A stretch of DNA of 42,500 bases from positions 406,328 through 448,827 of the forward strand of contig NW_019774892.1 of assembly GCF_001039355.2 (NCBI RefSeq), in the 5' to 3' direction. The stretch comes from Lingula anatina. Its lineage: Eukaryota > Brachiopoda > Lingulata > Lingulida > Lingulidae. Shown here one piece after another: positions 1-11,400 of the stretch (positions within the stretch are counted from its first letter, which is position 1; each line of letters opens with the position of its first letter). The notes below the pieces were generated by a model. That model was not told the origin of the DNA. It did no database searches and was given only the letters and a program-made list of their open reading frames with translations. A program made the position numbers and the translations under genes.

Positions 1-168
1 TTCACCTCATTTGAGTTGTATAAGAAACTAGTAGTGTTTTATATGCATTTTAGGGAATCCATACTTGCTTCAATCAAATGTAACTTTAATCATTATACAC
101 TTTTATGAATCCTTTTAAAATGCGTGTAGTCATGCAGAAAGAGAGTTTTGAATGATACTTTTCTTTAG

Positions 169-1198
169 GTTGTCAGACACCAGAAGTAATTGGATGCCCT
201 GTGCTGAATAGTAAAACATTCAACATTGCACTGGAGACAAGTCAGTATGCTTGTGTCAAGCACAGGCTACTGAGAAATGTGGAACGGCATCATTTATCAG
301 TGGCAAAGAAGAAACAAACATGGAAAAAAATACCAAGACAACCTTTGTCAGAGTTCAGTGAACCTGGAAATAAGAGCATACATGTATATGACTTTCTGAG
401 TTCAGAAACAGAGGATGATTCAGGGAAAAAGGTGAGTTTGAAATATTATTTCTACATCTATGATCATACATGTATAACACCTTGAATGTTTAACTTCTGA
501 TAAACTAACATAAAAAGTTGGCAAATGATATGGCAACCAGGAGTTATTCTCAAAATCAGTTTTATTGAGTGCAAAATTTGTTATGCTAGGTAACACCACC
601 TTCCAGTCCCATTTCATTCAATTTAAAACCTAAGTCCACCATACCAAGACGCAGACAGAGGAAACCTTATACAGACAAAGAATTGAGCTACTTGACAGAG
701 GGTGTTTGTAAATTAGGAACAAGATGGAACCAAATTCTATGCACATACCCTTTTCATCAGTGTAGAACTTCAGTAGATTTAAAAGAGAAATATTACAGAC
801 TTAAGGTAAGTTGGCTTTCATATTTTTTGGGACCAAATGTAACTTTTGATTAGTAGTGATAACTATTGAGATTCTACTACATACAAGTGTATCACAAGTC
901 TACTAATCTTTTTGAGTTTATAGTGTTCTGTCATCTCCTGATCAACTATAAAACAAGATTTAAACATTATAGCATATGGACTTTACAGAAAGAAAAGAAC
1001 ATGGGAAGTAACCAAGGCCTAGCTCTACATTCTTTCAAACCATTCTCATTGTGTGAATTGCGTAGACTAAAAAGAGGTGTACGCCAACATGGTTACAACT
1101 GGAAAGTGATATTGAGAAGTTTCAAATTCGACAAGGAGAGAACCCCTGCTGATCTTCGCACCAAGTGGAAAACTATATGCAATGTGTCTTTACTGTAA
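169..1198 (+). CDS. TERB1: TERB1-like telobox/Myb protein, C-terminal three exons (5' partial)
   Basis: Three coding exons can be joined: 169-431, 635-805 and 989-1198, with AG acceptors and GTGAGT/GTAAG donors; the second and third exons enter in phase 0 and the stop is TAA at 1196-1198. The 5' part lies left of the window, and the first visible exon enters in phase 1. Exon 1 encodes a basic, Ser/Glu-rich linker. Exon 2 encodes a Myb/SANT domain (starting KPYTDKELSYL, with WNQIL and YPF, ending in a VDLKEKYYRLK helix) of the telobox type seen in TRF1/TRF2 and closest, from memory, to the C-terminal Myb of TERB1. Exon 3 encodes a second, similar unit (FSLCELRRL, then WKVIL, then DLRTKWKTI). 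In vertebrates TERB1 ties meiotic telomeres to the nuclear envelope. The Myb fold is clear; TERB1 orthology is an inference because the N-terminal part is missing. Another telobox protein is the alternative. Confidence 0.62.
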
Positions 1199-1203
1199 GA
1201 ATT

Positions 1204-1209
1204 AATAAA
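1204..1209 (+). terminator. AATAAA polyadenylation signal of the TERB1-like gene
   Basis: A canonical AATAAA begins only five bases after the stop codon of the preceding gene, so the 3'UTR would be only a few tens of bases. It is the closest signal, but others further downstream are possible. Confidence 0.5.
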
Positions 1210-1210
1210 G

Positions 1211-1726
1211 TTTAAGTTATTTTGTGTTAAAAGTTCTCTCAAAAAATTGAGCCTTCATATAATAATTGTAAGTCTTTAGCCAAAGAGTAATGTAGTACAG
1301 GCATGGTTCTTAAAAAGATCCTATTTTATAATATAAGTTATGTGATTTGGTCATTTTTTAAAATTTTCATGGGAAAAATCCCCATAAATCCATGAAGATA
1401 AAAAGATACATAAAAAAACTGATAAAATGTATATTAAATTTAGCATCAGGAAACATTAATATAACATATAATGTACATAAAATGTACATAATCTTTATCA
1501 GGGCATTTGTTATTATAAGTGGTCTTCTTTTTTTTTTCAAATAAAATTACACCAATTTAGGATTTTCAAGTGATTTATCTTGTTTAATTTTTATTAAAAT
1601 GCCCTCTACTTGTTAAAATTTTACTTGTTAAAATGCTGTATCAAGAACTATATCACAAGCTTAACACTTTCACCAGAAGAACCATCTGAGACTTAGAAAT
1701 CACCCCAAGATGTTTTACATTATAGC
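1211..1726. other. Intergenic AT-rich DNA
   Basis: No exon, RNA gene or clear repeat was recognised here. It separates the TERB1-like gene from the foldback elements. Confidence 0.5.
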
Positions 1727-3108
1727 CCCGTCACACTTAATTAGAATCAGCAGGAATCAAGAAGAATGAGGCTGAATGAATAATTTTAAAAATCCGCACC
1801 ACATCCGGGGAAAAAAGTTCAAATTGACCTTAATTCTTGTAAGAGTACCGTTGGAATACTCAGAATGCGCTTGAATTTGCCTGGAATGATAAGTGCACTT
1901 TCGTATTAGCTCTCAAATGCAGTTTGAATGTAGTTGGAAAACTAGGAATATATATAATGCTGTCAGAAGGCAGTAAGAATATTTAGAATATACAGGTACT
2001 TTGAATGGCGTACTAGTGTAGTTCGATTGCTGGCAAAATTAATATTTCAGCTCATCCGAGGCACATTCAAAACATTCTGGCGGGATTTTATACCCCCGTC
2101 ACACTAGAGGCGGAATGATTAAGAATGGCATCGGAAATACAATTCTTTGTGCATTCCAGGATATTCGAAGAGCATTCTAAAAATTCCGAGTGCATTCCAA
2201 GTATTTTAACCCATTCTTGTGGCCGGCTCGAATGTTTTGCTCATGTCAAAAACTTTTGAAGTGCATTCCAAGTGGAAAATTATCGAATGGCATTTGAACA
2301 GTATTTTAACTGCACTATGACTGCATTCTAAATATTCTCACGGCATTCCGACTAGTAGCCCTTACTCTACATGCTTAGCACGTCATGATTCGAAACATTC
2401 TGATCAGTTACCATTCCAGTGGCGTTATTTATACACTCTTGGCATCATGTTACATTCTTAACATGTTAGAAAGTAATTTTAAGTATTTTAGGTATTTCAG
2501 CTGCATTCTGTTTGAATTCTTTATAATTCAAACCATCATTGGCAGCCATACCGGGAGCATTTTGACTGTATTTGAGCTCGCCTCGTATATCATTCGAGGC
2601 ACCTTCTTACATACTTCAGCCTGTATCCGGCCAGCAGTCAAACCACACTCATACAGCATTTAAATTTCATTCGGAATATTCTGACTGCATTCTAACAACA
2701 TTCGCAATATTCCCTCCCGATTATGGCACTAATTTTTCAATTAATTTATTCCAGCTGGTTCTGCTTGATTCCTGCTGGTTCCGGATAAGTGTGACGGGAG
2801 CCTTAAGTCACGTGCCAGTTCAAATGTCCCTCGAATGTGATCAGAATGTTTCGAATGTTGCCAGAATGCAGTTAGAATATTTAAAATGCAGTCATAGTGT
2901 AGTTAGAATACTATTCAAATGCCATTCAATAATTTTCCACTTGGAATGCACTTCGAAAGTTTTTAACATTCAGGCCGACCACAAGAATAGGTAAAAATAT
3001 TTGAAATGCACTTGGAATTTTTAGAATGCTCTTTGAATATCCAGGAATGCACAAAGAATTGTCTTTCCGACGGCATTCTTGCTCATTCTGCCTCTAGTGT
3101 GACGGGGG
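1727..3108. mobile_element. Interleaved foldback / MITE-like DNA transposons rich in GAATGC motifs
   Basis: Two pairs of inverted ends both begin with a CCCGTCACAC core. Pair A runs from 1727 (CCCGTCACACTTA) to 2798 (TAAGTGTGACGGG). Pair B runs from 2093 (CCCCCGTCACACTAGAGGCG) to 3108 (its reverse complement). The B arms stay inverted-repeat-like for roughly 255 bases each (2093-2349 against about 2850-3108). The interior is packed with GAATGC/GCATTC words on both strands every few tens of bases, typical of subterminal transposase-binding repeats. No transposase coding sequence is present, so these are non-autonomous. The two pairs overlap rather than nest (A-left, B-left, A-right, B-right). 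The superfamily is not recognised. Confidence 0.72.
2351..2390. repeat. 40-base inverted copy of flanking sequence (partner 3173-3212)
   Basis: Positions 2351-2390, inside the foldback element, are an exact reverse complement of 3173-3212, which lies about 65 bases outside the right end of pair B. Both copies contain the word GCTAAGCATGTAGAGTAAGG or its complement. Confidence 0.85.
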
Positions 3109-3423
3109 TTTTAATAGGAATGTACAACAGTGATAGATATAAAGTGGAACAAAAGTCTATGTAGCATTTGAAAATCATGACGTGCTAAGCATGTAGAGTA
3201 AGGGCTACTAGTTAGAGGCATTTGAAGAGCCTTTTGTTGGTATGAATAACAAGAGAAATTATTCCAAAGGGTTTGCATCCTTTATTAAACTACTATGTTT
3301 AAGACCAGCTTAAGTACAATTGTATGTTAGCTCTGGATAATTTGTTATGCTTTGCCCGTTTCTTTCTATTGCATGAATGTTTAAATTCAAAAGTGACTGC
3401 TTTCAAGAAATATTGAATCCATC

Positions 3424-3530
3424 TTCATTATCTTTGGTTATTTATTCTATCTATTATTCTATCTATTCATTCTGATGAACTGCTCATTATCTTTGGTTAT
3501 TTATTCCATCTATTCATTCTGATGAACTGA
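3424..3530. repeat. Imperfect tandem duplication, about 50-60 base unit
   Basis: The segment starting TCATTATCTTTGGTTATTTA and ending TTCATTCTGATGAACTG occurs twice in direct succession. The first copy has an extra internal TCTATCTATTAT expansion. Confidence 0.75.
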
Positions 3531-5220
3531 TCCAAGTTTTCTGAAGTACGTAGTGTAAGTGTGAAGTGTTTATCTTATGACACATTGCTTAATTATGCAA
3601 ATAATAACATAAACTGTCAAAGAGAGGAATTATGATTTTGCATCAGTTTTCCAAAAGTTACACTAATTACTCTCTTTTCAATTGAGAAAAATTGTGAATT
3701 TTACAGATACTGTATTTTTTACGTCATAATTTCTTAAAATCACATTTACTGAGTGGTAGCAACCAAATTTAAAAGCAGGTTATTCTATAAACATATTCTA
3801 TGCAGTAAAAGCATCACAAATGCTATACAGAAATATAATTTTGTTATTATAAAATTATGTATCTGAAAAGTTGATAATATTTGCCCATTGAAAAGATCAG
3901 TCATTATCTTATACCTTGTGCTAATATCATATGAGTACACAGATTTTTATCATTTAATACACTATCTGCCAATTCATTTCCATTATGAAATTAATCTCAT
4001 TCATTGGGGCACAAAGTGAATTACTAATATTTCTTAGATCTGCACAAGGAATGCCCATTCAATAAATGCACCTGCATTGGAACATTGAAATTTCTTTCAA
4101 CCGTGCAAGCACATCTATAATATAGGTAAACACTAGCTAAAGGAAGTACAATTTAATTTGTGTACAACTATATATTTGGCAAACATGATTTTATGCAAAG
4201 CAATATAATTGATTTTCACAAAAATATTTCAATACTACATTGACTTGAAAGCATGCTATCTACCAAATATACACAGTCAACTTAATGTCAATTTTTTAAT
4301 ATTTTTAAATCCATGTTAACAATAAATAGACAAAACCTGCTGTTTTCATTATTCTATGAACTGGATTGATAATATTGTAAACAAAAGATTGTCAATAGAA
4401 AACCTTTCTTGCACATGCTACAGACTGAATGAACATACAGATTGCTCTATGTTATTTAAATACAAATGCTTTTTTGAGCTTTCAATCTATTTATACATAT
4501 GACAAAAGCAACACTTTGCCCCTGGTTATCAAGTAATGTTTTTATGGCATGTCAGTATTTAAAAAAAGCTCTTGTTTACTCTAAAACAAATTTAAATATT
4601 TTTGACCTTAACAGAAAAAATAAATCTCATAATATCAATAACATGTTATACATATGATTACATTCCTGTAACAGTGATCAACAAACATTCAATAAAAGAT
4701 TGAAAATAAAATTAATCTGAAATTATTTATGCTATTTGAATAAATATTCGCCTACACATCCTATCAGGAGATGTGCTGGTATGCAGTCTATGTAAAAGAT
4801 AGACATCATTTATCTAATTATACAGTTTAATAAAGGGAAGTTTGGGATGGAGGAGACATAAAGGAACTTGCACCACACTGCTATCAATTTGACTGCACGG
4901 TCTGATCTTATGACATAAACTTGATTATGTAACAACCTGGAATACTGGAATGCATTTTTAAAAAAGAAATAATAAACAATTGAGACTTTACATCATTAAT
5001 ATTTACATTTAACAAGGGGACCATTGACTCGAAATGAAACTACTTGGATGTATAATACCTTATGCTGGAAGGTGTTTATTTCTGTACAATTGATCCTCTA
5101 TTTAGCTTATATATTCTAGCTTCACGCATATATTAAGTACCCTGTCATTTATTTACAACGTTTCACAGCTCACTAACACGATGAATAAATCTCTATATTA
5201 ACTTCACATCAAACTGCCTT

Positions 5221-5230
5221 TTTATTTATT
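5221..5230 (-). terminator. Candidate polyadenylation signal of DENND2 (minus strand)
   Basis: The plus strand reads TTTATTTATT, giving two overlapping AATAAA words on the minus strand about 200 bases past the DENND2 stop codon. AT-rich DNA makes such words common, so this is only a candidate. Confidence 0.35.
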
Positions 5231-5432
5231 CATTTTTTTTAAATAACCTTTTTCCAGTTTGATATTTTGAAATGAGTTTAAACTGGAATGCACACAGCTT
5301 AAACAAAACTATCATGTACCAAGACATCAGTCACTGTTAGGACCTATATACATAAATTTTAATTATTTTTGTTCTCCTGCATCTTTTCAGCCTGACCAGA
5401 CATCCAAGACTCAAAGACCTGGTTGAGCAAAT

Positions 5433-8400
5433 TTAATTTTCGGAACTCTGACGGACAAATGCCTTTTTGATGTGCTTCCCTGAAAATAGAAAGATTGAAA
5501 TATCTATTGGATTTCATGTGCAGTGATTTCTGTGGATGTTAAGCATAACCCAGAAAATTGCAATACTTATTTCAACCAGCATATTTATTTTCAATTCATT
5601 TAAACAGGAAGGTTGATACAAATAAAATAAACATTTCAATAAGTTCAAAAGATCAAAGCTTAAGTAACATTTTATTTATCATTTTACCTAAATTTTTTAC
5701 TTTATTCCCAAAATCTTTCACATTATCTCTGAAAGAAGGTCCCATTTCCTCAAGTTCTTTCTTGTATTCTGCAATCCGTGTTTTAAACAAACCTGCAAAA
5801 TAAAAAAAAACAGTAAAATGTATATAATCTTGCTAATTATCTTTTAATGTTCTTTTGCTACTAATGTGCCTCATAAAACAATAATATCAAATGCATTTTT
5901 TTTTTGTTTGTTTGTTTGTTTGTTTTTGCTTTGTATGATCAATTAACAGTTCGCTGGTTTCACATATACTTTTTCAGTCACTTCTTGTCAACTTATTTAG
6001 ATGTGGTCTCTTAAATTTCAATTCACATACTGAATTCACTCTGTTCCTCTTCCTGCTGTCTGACAAATACTTCAAACAGCTGTGTCTCACAGAACCATCT
6101 TAGAAACATCCTCAAAGTCTTAGAATCGGCTGCTCTGGAGAAAGCTTCTTTCTAAAAACAATAATTCACATCATCATGTTAAAGAAACAATTCATTGCAT
6201 ATGATATTTTTGAATGTAATCAAAATTAGGAGAAATTTTAAATTGCTCTGTAAAGTAAAATTACCTGCAATGACACCTCTCCATCCTGCTGTTGCCCAAT
6301 GTGGTCCTCAAAATGACCAACTGTTTCCACAAAGAAACGCATGAATGATTCCGAGATCATCAAATTGCTGGCTATTTCTGAAATTAAGTAGTGACTCTTG
6401 ATATCAGGGATTGCAACTGACATGGTTTAACCACTCAGGAATTCAATCATAATAAATGCATTCCAAGTGTTGTACAATTTTACTCAATGATTTTACAAAA
6501 CACAAAAAAAATGGGAACAAATAGTCAATTTGTTTTATTCAAATAAGCCTGATCTGAACAAGAGGTTCTCCTTATATTCAAACTAATACATCTCTTGGCA
6601 ATTTGAAATAAAAAGATGCTTACCTACATCTTCTTTGCCCATTTCAAGAGCCATGATCAGGGCCTTTTGACATTTTTTTGGCAGAATCTTTTCTTCATCA
6701 CCTATTGCATTTTCCAGGTGCCCACTGTCCAAATCAACAATAAGAACCTACAAGTATAAAAATGTATTATTAATATTCAATTAAATAATATAACCAAATT
6801 TTCAATGAAGCTCATCCAATTGGCGTGCTCTTTTATATCATATCATATCATATTTTGCAGCTATTTAAGGTGTCACAACTGATTGTGAATATCTCAATCT
6901 CCTGGATCTGTCAGTCGCGCACTAAGAGAGTAATACTGAGTGAGGATTTTTGACATAAAATCTGTGTAAAAAGCTTATAATAAAACTATATAGATGTCTA
7001 CCTCTTCCAGTGGCAAGTCATCCAATTGATCCTTGAATGCAGACAAAATGCCTATTATGTATGGAGTGGGACTGCAGCAGATGTCAATCAGACCATCAGG
7101 TAACACAGAGATATAGGTGTGCTGCCAGGTGAATGGGTACAGTAACGCAGTGATGGCCTGCACACACGCTGTCAATGTACTGGAACAAATAAATATGAAT
7201 TTGCCCTGGAGATTTAGTCACCAAAAATTTTAACTAAAAATGTCTTTAAGTGCTTCCATGGCATGCATGCTCTTAAACAATCAATTAAGCTTCTATCTTA
7301 TGGGGGAGGGGGGGGGGAGGAGTCAAAGAATTTATCTTCAAACAAATGGCTGATTTCTCAGTTTATTAGCATAGGTTTTGATCTAATATCAGTGTATTTG
7401 AGGTCTGATAAAACAATACTGATTAATGTCATCAACAAACATAATACTGACTAATGGTATGTTTGACTTTTTTTGACAAATCAAAGAAAAAGCAATGCAT
7501 TATTAATCAGACAACATTAATGCCGGATGACAGCAATAATGCAACTTTTGATGTCATCTTGGAAGAGACTGACATTAAGGAATAGAACTGTAAAATGAAA
7601 CAAACAGACTCTTGCTTTTGGTCAATATGTCACTTTGAAGACCTCAGAAAAGTGATTTATCTGGTTGTAGTAAAAGTGATTTATTGTGAATACCTCTTTT
7701 CTGGGGTTTTTAAAACCACATACTAACATCAGCTTGAGAAGTCTGTAACTGTATAAAAGTATTACCTCAATTTATTGGCACAGAACAAAATTCTCCTTTC
7801 CAGTAATACTGAGGCAAATACCTTTACCACTTCAAGAATGCCAAGGTGTTGGAACAGGCTATTATAATTCACCTAAAATGGGTATTTTGCTTGGATAAAA
7901 AATAATTTCCATAAAATGTGTTGCTTTTGTATTTAAAGTATTGCTCAGATTGTAATGTTACAGATTAACATAAAACAAAATTATTTCTTTTTCTTATTTC
8001 TAAATTCATTTTATCCAAACAGCTTTTTTGTTATTATTTACTTATTGTCATTTAGGAGGGGGTGTTTGACAAACAAAAGGAATAAACTCACATGTTCTAA
8101 TCTGTTGTCTGATCTTCTCTTCAGCTCAAGTGTTTCAATTTCTCCATTTTCATCCTAAAATGAAATCAAACACGTTACTATTTGGTTTTTTGTATATGTT
8201 TTTGATGACTCACTCCATTTCATGACTGGGCTGCAATGCTGAATATAGTCATACGCTGTATATTTGTAATTAGTAACTGGATCTACTGATCACAGAGACT
8301 TTTCACCTAACCTCATGTGCCAACAATTCAGAGTCAGTTGTTTCAATAAGTGAGTGAAGGGATGAAGATACATATAGGTTAAAGCATAACTTTCAAAAAA

Positions 8401-11400
8401 AGTATTAGTTCTAACCCATTTTCAAACAATGGTTCTGTAAGGGTGCTAAAATGTGCACATCTTTGATGACAACTACAGACTGTGACAGGCTATATGCTAA
8501 TCAAAATGGTTTTATTCAGAAATGATAACCCTAAAAATAATCTAAAATGAAGGCATACAGGTCATTCCCCTCACCATGTGTCTAATCCTTATAAGTTTCC
8601 CTGGGCTAGGTAAAGGTTTACCAAAGGCTGCTTGAATAAATTCTGTTACTCCACTACGTGAATCTTGCTGAGTAGAGTGAATTATGTCCATAACTTCCAG
8701 AAGCTAAAAATATCAAAGAATTGATAAAAATGGCATTATTCTTGAATACTGATGAAGATCATTATAAGATTTACTAATAGTTATGACACAAAAGACTCAA
8801 GGGACAGCATAACAAACAAAGCATGATTTTTAAGTGCTAATTTCTATATAAATAATCCATTTTCACTGACCTGAGTGTACAGACCAAAGGCTCCAAGAGG
8901 ACTTATTATACAGTACACTACAGGCAACCTGGGTTCACTCCCTGGGGGCTTAATAAATGTAATAACTGGGTTATTGAATCATATTATTCAATACTAAGAT
9001 CACCAAATGAATGTTCAATAATGAATGTTAATATTAACTGTACATATAAGAGTCACATTTTACTACAACCATTCTTACAAATATTTTGTCAATTACCAGA
9101 AAATGAAATGTTTAAACATGGCAATGCAACTACCAGGGTACTTGTAATTTGTTGGAAGTCAAACGAAATATATGTGTTATCATTTGCACTAACTCTGGTA
9201 ATAAATAATGCTACCAGCAACTGAAAATACCTGACACATATTCCTGTTCAAATTTTCACACATTCTACAAATAAATATAGTATTTAGTGGCATACACTCA
9301 CCAGAACTCTCCTACAAAAACCATAGTCCCGTGTTCCATCTTCACTAGTTAAGACAAATGAAAAGCTCTCACTGAAAACACCAGAAAAGTTACTTTTAAT
9401 AAAATTTATCTTATAATGGCTTTTTGAAAAGCAAATAAATGTACACTTACAAATACAGTTGCTTAATTTGTCAAATACATAATAAAAAATGTGTATAACT
9501 AGGCACTGGTACCTATTTTAAGATGCATAAAAACTCAGTTTTTTGCTACAAAAGTGGACTTAATATCACCACATAGTTTCAAATAATGTAATTTAGAGAA
9601 ATGACAAAAACATTGTTTCATTTGACCCCCCCCCCCCTCCCAAAAAAAAAAGATATCTGAACGGATTTTTCTGCTACTTGCTTGCTTTGCTGCAAATAAT
9701 TAGGCAAATAATTAGGTCAGATAAATAGGTCCAATTTACGACCAAATTTTTATAGAAGTGTCATTTTAAAGCTCTTTTATGGCTCATCGACTAATTCGGT
9801 TAATCCCTTGGCATTTTAACTTTATTTAAGATGTATAAGAAACTAGTAGAAGAGGTTATATGCATTACTGAGAATCCACGCTCCTTTGATGCTTGGTTCC
9901 TATGTATCTTTAAAGCTACCAAACATTTTTCAGTTACTTAAAACTGTATGATTAAAAGTATATAAATTTTCAGCAAAAACAATACAACATTACTGAAAAA
10001 GAAAGGGGTAATTTGTGCAAACATAGTTCAGACATGCTGATTATTTGGCCACCACATAATTCAAGTAAGTTTGCAGCAGAACAGAAGTTCTATTTTCCAG
10101 ATATCTTGGTGACATGCAATATAACGCAATATAAGCAATATTACATAGTTATCTTAAAGCACAAGCTTGGACTATAATAAAAGTACTGTATAAGGATACA
10201 GAATATATTTATTAATATAGCTATTTATATTGTTAAATAATTTCTATTGAATAAACTTTGAAGTTTACGTATATTACTTTAAGGATGAAGACAGGAGGTG
10301 GGGGCAGGAATATGGCTTCTTAACCAACTAAGATATATAATACCAACATGTTGCAGAACAATAAAAAGCTTATTTCAACAGCTCTTCATTAATTTCATAC
10401 CATTATTTCCTTAAGTAATAGTTACATGTAGTAATAGTAATAGTTATGGAGATATACTGCTTAATTTAGTGATAGAAATGTACAAAATATATTTTCATCA
10501 TTTTGATGCAATGATACATGATGCTTAAGAGCATAATCATAACCAGTTTTTCTATTATTTACTACTGATACTGTGGACATTCAGAATATGTAACCCGTAC
10601 ACGGCTAAGATCCATGAGAATTCAAAGTCACACCTGAAAAATGCCAATTTGTAAAAAATGAAAAAATTCACACAAAAAAAGGAAGAAAAGTAATCCCATC
10701 AAGCTGTTTTATTAACTCCAGCTTTTTTTAGACCCATGAATCATGCCCATACATTTGAGCATAATAGTCCGGTTGCTTAGNTCTCCAGGTGCCCACTGTC
10801 CAAATCAACAATAAGAACCTACAAGTATAAAAATGTATTATTAATATTCAATTAAATAATATAACCAAATTTTAAATGAAGCTCATCCAATTGGCGTGCT
10901 CTTTTATATCATATCATATCATATCATATCATATTTTGCAGCTATTTAAGGTGTCACAACTGATTGTGAATATCTCAATCTCCTGGATCTGTCAGTCGCG
11001 CATTTAGAGAGTAATACTGAGTGAGGGGTTTTGACATAAAATCTGTGTAAAAAGCTTATAATAAAACTATATAGATGTCTACCTCTTCCAGTGGCAAGTC
11101 ATCCAATTGATCCTTGAATGCAGACAAAATGCCTATTATGTATGGAGTGGGACTGCAGCAGATGTCAATCAGACCATCAGGTAACACAGAGATATAGGTG
11201 TGCTGCCAGGTGAATGGGTACAGTAACGCAGTGATGGCCTGCACACATGCTGTCAATGTACTGGAACAAATAAATATGGATTTGCCCTGGAGATTTAGTC
11301 ACCAAAAATTTTAACTAAAAATGTCTTGAAGTGCTTCCATGGCATGCATGCTCTTAAACAATCAATTAAGCTTCTATCTTATGGGGGAGGGGGGGGGAGT

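Larger units (their letters stand above)
3109..5432. other. Intergenic region between convergent genes, includes DENND2 3'UTR
   Basis: No coding exon was recognised. The right part should hold the DENND2 3'UTR, since that gene ends at 5433 on the minus strand. A short tandem duplication lies at about 3424-3530, and the 40-base inverted copy is at 3173-3212. Confidence 0.5.
6713..10766. repeat. Tandem duplication unit 1 (DENND2 exons 8-13 and intact exon 14 side)
   Basis: This ~4054-base block is almost identical to 10784-14816 in the same orientation. It carries minus-strand DENND2 exons at 9302-9371, 8871-8948, 8575-8703, 8092-8154, 7766-7872 and 7002-7179, all with intact splice sites and coding the same residues as unit 2. 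Its left end lies inside exon 14, which continues normally to 6624. Differences from unit 2 are scattered single bases and short indels: three versus five TATCA units near 6835/10915, a 4-base indel near 9268, and an 18-base indel near 10425/14493. The exon differences I noticed are silent. It is most likely the second haplotype retained by the assembler. Confidence 0.92.

Noticed and set aside
607-634. Alternative acceptor TTCCAG at 601-606 for the TERB1-like middle exon
   Set aside because: Using it brings an in-frame TAA before the Myb unit; the acceptor ending at 634 keeps the frame and phase.
2385-2994. Overlapping ORFs of 92 and 140 codons
   Set aside because: They lie in the inverted-repeat element with GCATTC arrays and show no protein family signature.
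5433-5479. Other reading frame of the last DENND2 exon, open for about 40 codons past 5433
   Set aside because: It does not match the phase 1 donor of exon 5688-5792; the in-phase frame ends KHIKKAFVRQSSEN at TAA 5433-5435.
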